A DNA stretch of 64,000 nucleotides from Spirosoma luteum DSM 19990 (GTDB taxonomy: Bacteria; Bacteroidota; Bacteroidia; Cytophagales; Spirosomataceae): positions 62,001 through 126,000 of the forward strand of contig NZ_KB893245.1 in NCBI RefSeq assembly GCF_000374065.1, given 5' to 3'. The position numbers and the translations under genes are program-made. Numbering within the stretch: the stretch's first letter is position 1; every line of letters begins with the position of its first letter. Of this stretch, positions 33,020-42,512 are shown in pieces. The notes beneath the pieces are model-generated. The model saw nothing but the letters and a program-made list of their open reading frames with translations, was not told where the DNA came from and did not search any database.

Positions 33020-35164
33020 ATGAGGAAACAACTACAAGGCAAATTTACTGGCCTGTTTGTGTGGGTATTGATGAGGTTCATGACGGTCACAAACGTAGTT
33101 GCTGGTTCTAACTCCGTTTCCGATACGTGCCAGCACCCCGAACCGCCCATAATTACGGGGTCGGCCAGGGCTATTTGCCGCAATGAACTGGTAACCCTAA
33201 CTGCATCGGGCTGTGCCGGTACGGTTATCTGGTCTAACGGGGATACCGGAAATGTGCTAACGGAAAAACCGCAGCTGACGACAAAATATACGGCTATCTG
33301 CCGTGCAAAACAAGGTTGCATCAGCTGCTTTGCCGAAGTATGGAAGGTAACTGTCAGTACACCAGCCGCCCCCCTGGTAACACCTTCTTCAAGACTTGTT
33401 TGCCCGTATGAAAACGTTACCCTAACCGCGTCGAACTGCGCCGGCACTGTTCACTGGCTAAGTCCTGACGGAGACGATAAAATCAGTGGACTCATCTGGC
33501 AGGGCAGACTCCGGCAAACCACCACGTTTCAGGCTACATGCGAGCAGAACAGCTGTATTAGTAATCCGTCAGTAATTGTATCGATACAAGTCGCTGTACC
33601 TGCAACGCCTATAATTGCGGCTGATAAACGTGAACTATGTGTGGGGCAGTCGGTGCAGCTCACCGCGTCGGGGTGCATTGGTTCCGTTTTATGGACGGAC
33701 GGCGGCAAAGGAGCAGTTCGTATAGTAATGCCTGATCGAACAACAACTTTTCGGGCTATCTGCCAGATGGGTTCCTGCAAGAGTGATTCTTCCGCCCAAC
33801 TGACCGTTTTAGTCCGGAAAGCGGAATCACAGCCCGGTTTGTTAACCACAGTAACCAATGGTTGCCCCTTTCAAACAGCCGATTTGTCCAGGGCGATTCC
33901 TGAAGGCAGTAATGCCCGCTCCTACGCATTCCGGACAGAGCCTTTATTAAACAGTACCATCGTTGAGTCGCCAGGGGCTGTTCTGGCTGGTACGTATTAT
34001 ATTTTTGGCCGGAATCAGGACGGATGTTACACCACGCCTGCATCTGTAAGCGTAACCATTACGCCTTGCCTCAATGCTATCCCACCCTGCCTGAGTAATC
34101 CGGCTACGGTTGCTATTACGCTCGATTCGTTCGACTGGTCAAAAGGGGACGTTAGGTTGATTGCACAACTGAGGGGTGCTACCAGTCAACCTGCCTGGCA
34201 AAGTGATGGGGGAGGAGTATTTACGAACACCGGGCTACAGGCTCATTACTGGCTATCAGAAACAGACCGGCAGCAGAGGTCAATTACTTTTACGCTATCC
34301 GTTCCTGACCCCGATGGCGGTGGCCCCTGTGCCGGTGCTTCGGCGCAACGGATTATTGTGGCGCCATCTCCGGAAATTGTTGGATTGAGCATGAATATTG
34401 CAGAGCCTACCTGGGTGGCTGAAGGAACCAGTCATTTTGTTGACCTTACCTATCAGCTAACGGCAGTCAACATGGGTACGCATCAACTAACCAACATAAA
34501 AATAGGTGATGATTTAACTGCTGCCTTTTCAGGTACTGGGGCACTAATTAAAACAGTAACCATTCGGTCAGATAACAGTCTAAAGATTAGTGAGACTTAC
34601 ACCGGACGCGGAACCGATACAACCCTTATTGACGGAGGTAACCTGCCAGTTGGAGGTCAGGCGCAGGCCTGGATTACGGTTCGGCTGGATGTGAGTCAGG
34701 CCAGCATGCTGACGTTCAGCAACAAAGCTATCATTCAGGCGATAGATGCAACCGGAAGGCTATGCCTCGATCGTTCGACTAGCGGAACAAATGCGGATCC
34801 AGACAACAACGGGAATCCTGGTGATAATGACGAACCCACCAGTGTAACCTTACAATCATCACGGCTGGAAGCAAACGAGACCGTTTTTGTTCCGGAGGGA
34901 TTTTCGCCGAATGGCGATGGTGTAAACGACCTTTTTGTTATTCAGCATGTGCCGGTTGGTGTACGAGTACAACTGGGAATTTATAACCGTTGGGGTAATC
35001 TGGTTTATCAGCATGAAGACTATAAAAATGATTGGGATGGGAGGGCAAATCAAGGCATCAGAACGCCTGATACTGGTCAAACCCTACCCGATGGGACATA
35101 TTATTATCAGGTAAGGCTGAGCGATGGACGGGAATTTGTTCGGTTCCTAACGCTGGCACGATGA
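33020..35164 (+). CDS. Ig-like repeat protein with type IX (type B) sorting domain
   Basis: From the ATG at 33020 the protein has about 714 residues. This start is chosen because a hydrophobic signal-like segment (LFVWVLMRFMTVTNVVA) follows it; the longer frame from 32852 puts 56 unrelated residues ahead of the signal. At least three Ig-like repeats of about 85 residues carry LTASGCAGTVIW-type motifs with paired cysteines. A DUF11-like stretch follows. The last 90 residues (FVPEGFSPNGDGVNDLFVI ... YNRWGNLVYQ ... PDGTYYYQVRL) form the CHU_C/gliding-motility C-terminal domain, the type B signal for the type IX secretion system. It is probably a surface adhesin; its ligand is unknown. Confidence 0.85.
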   Translation: MRKQLQGKFTGLFVWVLMRFMTVTNVVAGSNSVSDTCQHPEPPIITGSARAICRNELVTLTASGCAGTVIWSNGDTGNVLTEKPQLTTKYTAICRAKQGCISCFAEVWKVTVSTPAAPLVTPSSRLVCPYENVTLTASNCAGTVHWLSPDGDDKISGLIWQGRLRQTTTFQATCEQNSCISNPSVIVSIQVAVPATPIIAADKRELCVGQSVQLTASGCIGSVLWTDGGKGAVRIVMPDRTTTFRAICQMGSCKSDSSAQLTVLVRKAESQPGLLTTVTNGCPFQTADLSRAIPEGSNARSYAFRTEPLLNSTIVESPGAVLAGTYYIFGRNQDGCYTTPASVSVTITPCLNAIPPCLSNPATVAITLDSFDWSKGDVRLIAQLRGATSQPAWQSDGGGVFTNTGLQAHYWLSETDRQQRSITFTLSVPDPDGGGPCAGASAQRIIVAPSPEIVGLSMNIAEPTWVAEGTSHFVDLTYQLTAVNMGTHQLTNIKIGDDLTAAFSGTGALIKTVTIRSDNSLKISETYTGRGTDTTLIDGGNLPVGGQAQAWITVRLDVSQASMLTFSNKAIIQAIDATGRLCLDRSTSGTNADPDNNGNPGDNDEPTSVTLQSSRLEANETVFVPEGFSPNGDGVNDLFVIQHVPVGVRVQLGIYNRWGNLVYQHEDYKNDWDGRANQGIRTPDTGQTLPDGTYYYQVRLSDGREFVRFLTLAR

Positions 35165-35246
35165 AAATTCAGCAATGATTACAGGTCAAATTCGTTTGCC
35201 GAATAAGGGGAAACAGTTGGCCGTGTCGGGCAAGAAAGACACACTA

Positions 35247-37688
35247 ATGGGGAAAAATTGGATAACGTCAATTTTATGGGTACTGCTCTGTTTGAGCGGA
35301 TTTGCTGGCTGGGCGCAAACGGATTCCCTGTTGCAACAAGCCGACCGTTTACTGAATTACAAAGCGTATGGCCGGGCAATAGAAGCGTATTCTCAAATCC
35401 TCGGCGAAGAGGGTACTTCATTGACACCTGCTCAAAAAGCGACGGCTCAAAGCCGGATTGCCTACGCCTATCAGCAGGTTGGCGACGGTGTGAAAGCCGA
35501 GCGGTACTACCGGGAAGCTATCGCTACCAACCCTGACGAAAATTCACAGCAGGCATTACAATTTGCGAAAATACTGGCAGGTAACGGCAAATTCGATGAA
35601 GCAGAAAAACAGTATCAACACTACCTGCAACTGAAAGCCAAACAGCCCACCCGTGAGCCGTTGACTCCGCCCGTTGGCGCTGCCAGGCCGGGCATCCAGA
35701 AAGAGGCCACAAGGTATCGACTGGAATACCTGGCCCTAAATACAGCGGCCGAGGAGTTTAGCCCGGCGTATTATCAGGATGGACTTGTATATGTAGCCGG
35801 GAAAAAGGGTGGCTCATCCATCGAAACATCGGGCAGTGGGGGTGGCTCGGGTTATCTGGACCTTTTTTACATTCCTAATCGGAATAACCTGAAAGTAGCC
35901 AGTATTATCAATGCTGATGGCAGTATCAGTAAACCATCAAACGAACAAAGCAAAACCGCTTACTCCCTGGGACGCGATAATTACAGCCGATCAACTGCCA
36001 ATGACTCACCAACGGCACCAAATTTTACGGAAGGAGTCAATATTTCTCAGGGATTAGGCTATAGTGCCACCCCCATCAATGTGTCACAGCGATTTAATAA
36101 AACGCTTAATACAAAATACCACGAAGGACCGGCTACGTTTTCGCACGACGGTACACAGGTTATTTTTACCCGTAATAATTATAACAATGGGAAGGTCAGT
36201 CAGAGTACAGAAGGGGTAAACAAACTCAAACTCTATACAGCTATTCAGGAAAACGGTGAGTGGTCGAATATTGTCGAATTACCCTTCAACAGTGATGAGT
36301 ACTCGGTTGGGCACCCCGCATTAAACCACACAGATGATTTGCTGTACTTTTCATCGGATATGCCGGGTGGATACGGCGGCACGGATCTATACGTCAGCCG
36401 TTTTCAGAATGGGCAATGGAGTCGCCCGGTTAATCTGGGCGGCACAATCAATACGAAGGGAAATGAACTGTTCCCCTTCGTGGATGATGCCGGGAACCTG
36501 TATTTCTCGGGAGATGGGGATAAAGGCCTGGGTGGGCTGGATATATTTTTTGCCCGGGTGACGGACGGAGTAACGGTGCAGTCCGTTGAGCACCTCGACG
36601 CGCCGATTAACTCACCACAAGACGATTTTGGCCTTATTACCGATGCCAGTCAGCGGAGAGGGTACTTCAGCAGTAACCGGCGTGACGGCAGTGATGATAT
36701 ATACCGGTTTGTGCGGGAGAGTTCGCTTTACGGATGCCGAAACCTGGCTATTCGCATCTATGATACGACTACCGAACAGCCTTTGGACAGTGTTAATGTG
36801 CTCATCAAAGCGCGGGGCGATGGTAGCCCGGATCGAACGCTAACCAGTGATCAGAACGGATTTGTGAACATTTGTCTGGAAGGGGATAATTCCTTTACCT
36901 TTCAGGCCAGCCGGGACGGGTATATCAATAGTACGGTTGGCTTCACCACGCGTTCTGTTACAGATAACCAGCCTAGTCGGCTTGAGATTGGGTTGATAAA
37001 ACCTACTGTTGTGGTTGATACGATTGCCGAAACGAGTATGCCGACGGCACTGGTTCATTCTCGTGTGGGGGGGGTAGTGGTGGGCGGAGTCGATCAACGC
37101 CCCATTGCTGGCGTGGTTGTCCGGCTCCGGAATGAATGCGATAAAACGCACCAGGAATACGTCACAAAGGCAGACGGCCGGTATGTATTCGACATAATAG
37201 AGGGATGCGATTATACGCTGGTAGCCTCAAAAGATGCCTTTGGTACGAATACGAATAAAATTAAGCGGCTCGCGAAAAAAACGACCCCAAAAGAACTCTC
37301 GGCAGACTTACGAATGCTCAGCGTGGGCGATGTGGTTACCATCGACAATATCTATTACGACCTCGACCAGTCCAGTCTGCGGTCCGATGCCTCCCGGGAA
37401 CTGGATAAAGTAGTAGCAACCATGCGTAAATACCCAGGGCTGGTGATCGAAATACGGTCGCATACTGATAGCCGGGGCGATGCAGAACACAACCGGATTT
37501 TATCCGCCCAAAGAGCCAGATCGGTTGCCGATTATCTGGTATCGAAAGGCATCAACCGCCGACGTATGGCAACGCTTGGCATGGGTGAATCACAACTAGT
37601 CAATAACTGTACCGATGGTGTTATCTGTACGGATGCAGAACACCAGCGTAACCGCCGGACGGAATTTAAAGTCGTGTCGATAAAGTAA
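35247..37688 (+). CDS. TPR/beta-propeller/OmpA protein, PorE-like
   Basis: The start at 35247 gives a clean signal peptide (MGKNWITSILWVLLCLSGFAGWAQ); the 24 codons before it do not fit. About 813 residues follow this order: TPR-like helices (about 25-130), a PD40/WD40-like propeller (about 200-490, with DDLLYFSSDMPGGYGGTDLY and YFSSNRRDGSDDIY), a carboxypeptidase-regulatory-like beta sandwich (about 590-690) and an OmpA peptidoglycan-binding domain at the C-terminus (IEIRSHTDSRGDAEHNRILS). This is the plan of PorE, a component of the type IX machinery. It follows the type IX cargo gene by 82 bp. Related OmpA proteins also serve as general wall anchors, so the role is probable rather than sure. 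Confidence 0.8.
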   Translation: MGKNWITSILWVLLCLSGFAGWAQTDSLLQQADRLLNYKAYGRAIEAYSQILGEEGTSLTPAQKATAQSRIAYAYQQVGDGVKAERYYREAIATNPDENSQQALQFAKILAGNGKFDEAEKQYQHYLQLKAKQPTREPLTPPVGAARPGIQKEATRYRLEYLALNTAAEEFSPAYYQDGLVYVAGKKGGSSIETSGSGGGSGYLDLFYIPNRNNLKVASIINADGSISKPSNEQSKTAYSLGRDNYSRSTANDSPTAPNFTEGVNISQGLGYSATPINVSQRFNKTLNTKYHEGPATFSHDGTQVIFTRNNYNNGKVSQSTEGVNKLKLYTAIQENGEWSNIVELPFNSDEYSVGHPALNHTDDLLYFSSDMPGGYGGTDLYVSRFQNGQWSRPVNLGGTINTKGNELFPFVDDAGNLYFSGDGDKGLGGLDIFFARVTDGVTVQSVEHLDAPINSPQDDFGLITDASQRRGYFSSNRRDGSDDIYRFVRESSLYGCRNLAIRIYDTTTEQPLDSVNVLIKARGDGSPDRTLTSDQNGFVNICLEGDNSFTFQASRDGYINSTVGFTTRSVTDNQPSRLEIGLIKPTVVVDTIAETSMPTALVHSRVGGVVVGGVDQRPIAGVVVRLRNECDKTHQEYVTKADGRYVFDIIEGCDYTLVASKDAFGTNTNKIKRLAKKTTPKELSADLRMLSVGDVVTIDNIYYDLDQSSLRSDASRELDKVVATMRKYPGLVIEIRSHTDSRGDAEHNRILSAQRARSVADYLVSKGINRRRMATLGMGESQLVNNCTDGVICTDAEHQRNRRTEFKVVSIK

Positions 37689-37762
37689 GCAGTAAGTATG
37701 ATGAGTAATTTGTACTTGTTTTTTCTTACTTTCAATCACGCTTACTTTTTCATTTATCTGTT

Positions 37763-38569
37763 GTGCTCGCTTTCCCTTCCTGCAAAATAAACATTGGTCT
37801 GCGTATCATTGAAAAGCGGCCTGATGGCTTTCACAATTTACAATCCTGCTTTTACCCGGTTGCCTGGGGCGATGTACTGGAAGTAATTCCGTCTCGTGAG
37901 TTCCGCTTCAGTTGCAGTGGTTTATCCATTCCGGGAAACAGCCAGGGTAACCTTTGCGTCCGGGCGTACGAGTTGTTAAAAGCCGATTTTGAGCTACCAC
38001 CGGTACAAATTCACTTGCACAAAATTGTCCCTATTGGAGCTGGCCTGGGTGGAGGGTCGGCCGATGCCGCATTCACCCTAAAATTGGTAAACGAACAATT
38101 CGAATTAGCCCTGGATAGCGAATCGCTGGAAGATTACGCCAGACAGTTAGGGAGTGACTGCGCTTTTTTCGTTCAGAACCGCCCGCTGTACTGCCTGGAG
38201 AAAGGCGATGTATTTTCTTCTGTCCAGGTCGATCTGACAGGCTATTATATACTACTCGTTTACCCTAATCTGGCCATCTCCACTGCCGAAGCCTATGCTG
38301 GCGTTCGCCCTCGTGTGCCAGATGTATCGTTATTCGACCAGCTACAAATGCCCATCGATGCGTGGCGGGAAAACATACACAATGATTTTGAAAATAGCCT
38401 TTTCCCGACACATCCAGTCCTTCCCCAAATTAAGCAGCAACTCTACGATGCGGGAGCCGTTTATGCCAGTATGAGTGGTTCTGGCTCAACGGTGTACGGA
38501 ATTTTCAATGCCCCTGTCGTTGTCCCAAACCAATTTGTTAACTACCGCGTTTGGAAAGGTAGACTGTAA
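37763..38569 (+). CDS. ispE: 4-diphosphocytidyl-2-C-methyl-D-erythritol kinase
   Basis: IspE phosphorylates CDP-methylerythritol in the MEP route to isoprenoids. This 268-residue GHMP kinase has the N-terminal SCKINIGLRIIEKRPDGFH, the ATP-binding PIGAGLGGGSADAA (near residue 92) and the C-terminal YASMSGSGSTVYGIF. The start is a GTG at 37763: no in-frame ATG or TTG exists close upstream and the N-terminus matches the family exactly from this codon. A GTG start is uncommon in these genomes. The 3' end lies 22 bp before the oxidase subunit gene. Confidence 0.92.
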   Translation: MLAFPSCKINIGLRIIEKRPDGFHNLQSCFYPVAWGDVLEVIPSREFRFSCSGLSIPGNSQGNLCVRAYELLKADFELPPVQIHLHKIVPIGAGLGGGSADAAFTLKLVNEQFELALDSESLEDYARQLGSDCAFFVQNRPLYCLEKGDVFSSVQVDLTGYYILLVYPNLAISTAEAYAGVRPRVPDVSLFDQLQMPIDAWRENIHNDFENSLFPTHPVLPQIKQQLYDAGAVYASMSGSGSTVYGIFNAPVVVPNQFVNYRVWKGRL

Positions 38570-38591
38570 AATCGGGATCGAAAGAGCATAT

Positions 38592-39200
38592 ATGAGCAAC
38601 TTCATGACCAAACGGCGGGAGCCGTTCCACTTCATGGTGTGGCTGGGCATTGCCAGCAGTCTGATGCTCTTTACTATGTTGCTGGTCACGTATGTTGTTC
38701 GGCGTACCGGATCAGGCTGGACGGATGAGAAACTGCCTTTAGTGTTCTTGATCAGCACGGTTGTTATTATGCTGAGTAGCCTAACACTCCGGAATGCAAC
38801 GCTAGCCTTCCGGCATGAACGCTTCGAAAATTATCGGACCAATTTAGCCACGACGCTTGGCCTGGGTGTTCTTTTCATGCTCTTACAAAGCTGGGGGTGG
38901 CGTCAGATGATTCTGGCCGGTGTAGCAATGAAGGATAACCCGTCGAGTGCGTTTGTTTATATTATATCGGGTATTCACCTGCTCCATATATTGATCGGTA
39001 TTATTTTTCTGGGCATTGTGCTTGCCGAAGCCCTACGTCGCCGACCTTACGTTGACTCCTTTGTGTACAGCGTGAACCCGCCGAATCGCTTAAAACTTAA
39101 GCTAATCAGTCTGTATTGGCACTTCGTTGATATCCTTTGGATTGGTTTATTTCTTTTTCTGCTGGTACATCACGGTATCAACCTGTCTATATCAATGTGA
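38592..39200 (+). CDS. Cytochrome c oxidase subunit III family protein
   Basis: The start at 38592 (MSNFMTKRREPFHFM) gives 203 residues; the frame opens earlier but those codons lie inside ispE. There are five hydrophobic helices, with SGIHLLHILIGIIFLG and YWHFVDILWIGLFLFL, both standard landmarks of haem-copper oxidase subunit III (H-x-x-H and W-H-F-V-D). The protein is short, as in the five-helix form found in many Bacteroidota. Subunit III supports the oxidase core in the inner membrane but binds no haem. No subunit I or II is encoded in the window, so it is an orphan copy here. Confidence 0.85.
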   Translation: MSNFMTKRREPFHFMVWLGIASSLMLFTMLLVTYVVRRTGSGWTDEKLPLVFLISTVVIMLSSLTLRNATLAFRHERFENYRTNLATTLGLGVLFMLLQSWGWRQMILAGVAMKDNPSSAFVYIISGIHLLHILIGIIFLGIVLAEALRRRPYVDSFVYSVNPPNRLKLKLISLYWHFVDILWIGLFLFLLVHHGINLSISM

Positions 39201-39386
39201 CCAGGGAACCTACCTCGTTTTGGAACAGAAAAAATTGATTATTGGGTGAGCAGCAAGTTAAAGAAACTTGTGGATTACCTCGTCCAAGAGTCAACTACGC
39301 CCAGAAAGATTGAGCCCCTTAAACGCACTCACCGCTTTATAGCGTTATTTGTGTAAAAAAACCGAAAAATTACGGATCTGAATTTC

Positions 39387-41360
39387 ATGAAAAGAAACAT
39401 TTTATGGGTTGGCTTATGGATAGCAAGCCTGCCTTTATTTGCTCAAAATTTACCAGTACCACCATCGCCCGGCTCGAAATATGACCCTCTTGCCTTATTT
39501 CATCCTTTATTTAACATGCAGCCCGGCAATGACTACCGAACGGGTAGTGGCGCACCTGGTCCCCGGTACTGGCAAAATCGTTCTGATTACCAGATTAACG
39601 TGACCCTCGACGAGCAACAGAATACTATTACCGGCGAAGTGATTATTACCTACAAGAACAATTCGCCAGAAGTCTTGCCTTATCTGTGGCTTCAACTGGA
39701 CCAGAATGCATTTAGCGACACATCGAGAGCGGCAAAAACAACGCCCGTTGCGGGTGGACGATTCGGGAATCTGGGCTTTGCTGGTGGGTTAACCATTGCC
39801 AGTGTTCAGGTTGAACAGGATAAAGGTAAGTTTAACGCGATTCCCTTCGAAATAGCGGACACCCGATTGCAGGTGCGCCTGGCTACCCCCGTAAAGCCCG
39901 GTGGCGACGTAGTAAAAATTAAAGTAGCCTATTCATTTAAAATTCCGGAATACGGTTCTGACCGTATGGGACAACTCCAGCGGAGAGATGGCATCATCTA
40001 CGAAATTGCCCAGTGGTATCCACGCATGTGCGTTTACGATGATATTGAAGGCTGGAATGTGTTGCCTTACCTGGGTGCAGGTGAGTTTTACCTGGACTAC
40101 GGAGACTATGAATACAGTGTCACGGTTCCCTGGAATCATATTGTTGTGGGTTCGGGAGAGTTACTGAATCCCGCAGATGTGCTAACCGCGGACCAGATAA
40201 AACGTCTGGAGCAAGCTAACAACAGCGATAAGACGATTATTATACGGGGTAAAGATGAAGTGACCAATGCAGGCACACGTCCGAAAAAATCCGGTACCCT
40301 GACCTGGAAATTCCGTTGCCAGAATACCCGCGATGTCGCCTGGGCTTCATCCAAAGGCTTCGTGTGGGATGCCGCCAGAATGAACTTGCCCAGTGGCAAA
40401 CGAGCACTTGCTCAGTCCGTGTACCCGGCCGAAAGCGCTACGAATGATTCCTGGAACCGCTCGACGGAATACGTGAAAGGAGCTATTGAGTTCTACTCAA
40501 AATACCTGTATGAGTACAGCTACCCGGTAGCAACCAATGTAGCCGGTATTGTGGGGGGAATGGAGTACCCAGGTATCATTTTCTGCGACCATAAAGACAA
40601 GAAGGATGCACTATGGGGCGTGACTGACCATGAATTTGGCCATAACTGGTTCCCTATGATTGTGGGAAACAACGAGCGCAAGTTCCCGTGGATGGATGAG
40701 GGGTTTAACACGTTCATCAACACCTTGTCGACGGCTAACTTCAACAATGGTGAGTACGAACGGTCGCGGGGAACGATGCAGGAAATAGCCCCGGCTCTGT
40801 TCTCGCCGGAAGAGCCTATTATGACCATTCCGGATGTGCAGCCGCCCAGAGCATTGGGAATTCTGGCTTATTACAAACCCGGTATGGGCCTTAAACTCCT
40901 GCGGGAGGTAATTCTTGGCCCCAAACGTTTCGACTTTGCCTTTAAGAGCTATGTAGATCGCTGGGCGTTTAAACACCCGACCCCTTATGATTTCTTCCGA
41001 AGCATAGAAGATGGCGCTGGTGAAGATTTAGGCTGGTTTTGGCGGGGGTATTTCTACGAAACCTGGAAACTGGATCAGGGTATTGGGGGGGTGAAATACG
41101 TGGATGGAGCAGCGGACAAAGGTTCGCTTATTACTATCGAAAACCTCGATCGAATGGCAATGCCCGTCACGGTTGAGGTAATGGAAACCAACGGCAGAAA
41201 AGCGCGTGTAAATCTGCCGGTCGAAATCTGGCAGCGGGGTGGCTCCTGGACATTCAGGTATAACTCCACTTCGCCCCTGAAAACGGTGGTTATTGATCCC
41301 GATCAGAAACTGCCGGACGTAAACAGTAAAAATAACCTGTGGCGGGGTGATGCCCAGTAA
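39387..41360 (+). CDS. M1 family metallopeptidase
   Basis: This 657-residue protein has a signal peptide (residues 1-20, ending LPLFAQ). The zinc site is complete: HEFGH at 415-419 and Glu438 in WMDEGFNTF, exactly 18 residues after the second histidine, as in gluzincins. Upstream, VGGMEYPG (about residue 390) matches the M1 G-x-M-E-N exopeptidase loop, though here the Asn is Tyr, which could alter N-terminal amine recognition. The N-terminal beta domain is typical. It is exported, probably a periplasmic or surface aminopeptidase. It is transcribed alone, with a bidirectional terminator at its end. Confidence 0.88.
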   Translation: MKRNILWVGLWIASLPLFAQNLPVPPSPGSKYDPLALFHPLFNMQPGNDYRTGSGAPGPRYWQNRSDYQINVTLDEQQNTITGEVIITYKNNSPEVLPYLWLQLDQNAFSDTSRAAKTTPVAGGRFGNLGFAGGLTIASVQVEQDKGKFNAIPFEIADTRLQVRLATPVKPGGDVVKIKVAYSFKIPEYGSDRMGQLQRRDGIIYEIAQWYPRMCVYDDIEGWNVLPYLGAGEFYLDYGDYEYSVTVPWNHIVVGSGELLNPADVLTADQIKRLEQANNSDKTIIIRGKDEVTNAGTRPKKSGTLTWKFRCQNTRDVAWASSKGFVWDAARMNLPSGKRALAQSVYPAESATNDSWNRSTEYVKGAIEFYSKYLYEYSYPVATNVAGIVGGMEYPGIIFCDHKDKKDALWGVTDHEFGHNWFPMIVGNNERKFPWMDEGFNTFINTLSTANFNNGEYERSRGTMQEIAPALFSPEEPIMTIPDVQPPRALGILAYYKPGMGLKLLREVILGPKRFDFAFKSYVDRWAFKHPTPYDFFRSIEDGAGEDLGWFWRGYFYETWKLDQGIGGVKYVDGAADKGSLITIENLDRMAMPVTVEVMETNGRKARVNLPVEIWQRGGSWTFRYNSTSPLKTVVIDPDQKLPDVNSKNNLWRGDAQ

Positions 41361-41375
41361 AATGTAGTAAGCTGA

Positions 41376-41429
41376 AAGTGGGGGATTTATGAGTGGCGAG
41401 GGCCCTCGCCACTCATAAATCCCCCACTT
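41376..41429. terminator. 54-bp perfect palindrome, bidirectional terminator
   Basis: Two 27-bp arms are exactly complementary with no spacer (centre between 41402 and 41403). It fills the gap between the converging metallopeptidase and ketoacyl-synthase genes. TTATTTTAT follows on the plus strand. It is the second such zero-spacer palindrome in the window. Confidence 0.85.
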
Positions 41430-41432
41430 ATT

Positions 41433-42371
41433 TTATACTTCTACCAGCATGGCACCAAAGGAGTAGCCACCCCCAAATACGGTGACAACGATGCGCTCGC
41501 CTTTCTTAAACGTATCCCACTGTTCTGACAGGGCGATACCACACCCGGCGCAACCCGTGTTTCCGTATCGCTGAATGTTGGAAATAAGTTTCTCTTCCGG
41601 CAGCCCAAGCGTATTCATCACGTTGCGTGAAATTCTCAAATTGGCCTGATGGGGTAAAATATAATCCACATCCGCGAGCGTTAGATTACACTTTTCGATT
41701 ACCTGTAGGCTCGCTTTAGGCATGTACTGACAGGCATTGATAAACACATCTCGGCCGTGTGGCATCGTAACACCGCCATCAGCCGGTTTCATCATTACGC
41801 CGGTCGTTGCCTTAGGCGTATGAGCGGCCCCACCCGTCATAAGGGCTTTAATGGTGAAGTCCCCTTCACTTTGCCGTTCCTTTGTAATCAGTAAGGCCGC
41901 GGCTCCGTCCCCCCACAAATGCCCCGAAATAGTATCCTGTTCATTGTAGTAGAGCGTATTGTGTTCCGATACAATGACTATGGCTCTAATGGCTTTATTG
42001 AGCGCAAAATACCCTTCCACTACCTCAATTGCGTTCAGCAGTGAGGAGCAGGCTGTTGATATAGAAACAACCGGGATATCGGCAATACCCAGAAAATGCT
42101 GGGCTTCGTGCGCTAAAGAAACAATGGTATCGTAAGGAGTGTACGTACCGCCAACAATTAAGTCAACCGTTGATAAGTCCGTTTTTTCCATGAGCCGTTT
42201 CACAACCTCAACGGTCATCGTATTTGTGTTCTCTCCCGGAGCGGCTTTACGTCGCTCCACAATTCCGGTACGTTCAACAATCCAGTCGCTGGACAGGCCA
42301 TTGAGCTGTGTAAAATGGTCATTGCCAACTACCTCCGTTGGTAGGTAATGGCTTACTGCATGTATGTACAT
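41433..42371 (-). CDS. 3-oxoacyl-ACP synthase III family protein
   Basis: This 312-residue thiolase-fold enzyme has the full KAS III triad: Cys108 (STACSS), His241 (PHQANLRI) and Asn271 (GNTGCAG). The length is normal. KAS III condenses an acyl-CoA with malonyl-ACP at the start of fatty-acid synthesis. Bacteroidota carry several paralogues, some used for specialised lipids, so I do not assign fabH. No other fatty-acid gene is adjacent. The glycosyltransferase gene downstream is on the same strand, and the gap (42372-42512, upstream of this gene) shows no clear -7 box. Confidence 0.87.
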   Translation of the reverse strand: MYIHAVSHYLPTEVVGNDHFTQLNGLSSDWIVERTGIVERRKAAPGENTNTMTVEVVKRLMEKTDLSTVDLIVGGTYTPYDTIVSLAHEAQHFLGIADIPVVSISTACSSLLNAIEVVEGYFALNKAIRAIVIVSEHNTLYYNEQDTISGHLWGDGAAALLITKERQSEGDFTIKALMTGGAAHTPKATTGVMMKPADGGVTMPHGRDVFINACQYMPKASLQVIEKCNLTLADVDYILPHQANLRISRNVMNTLGLPEEKLISNIQRYGNTGCAGCGIALSEQWDTFKKGERIVVTVFGGGYSFGAMLVEV

Positions 42372-42512
42372 CAGTCGCTGATAGTAGAGCTAACACATAA
42401 ATAGCTCGATTAAAGGGTTAAAGTTAAATCCTTCCGTGAAAACGTGGTATTCCACATTAGAACAATACTATAAACTAGTAGATGTTTCTTGTTTTAGTAC
42501 TAATGTAACTCC

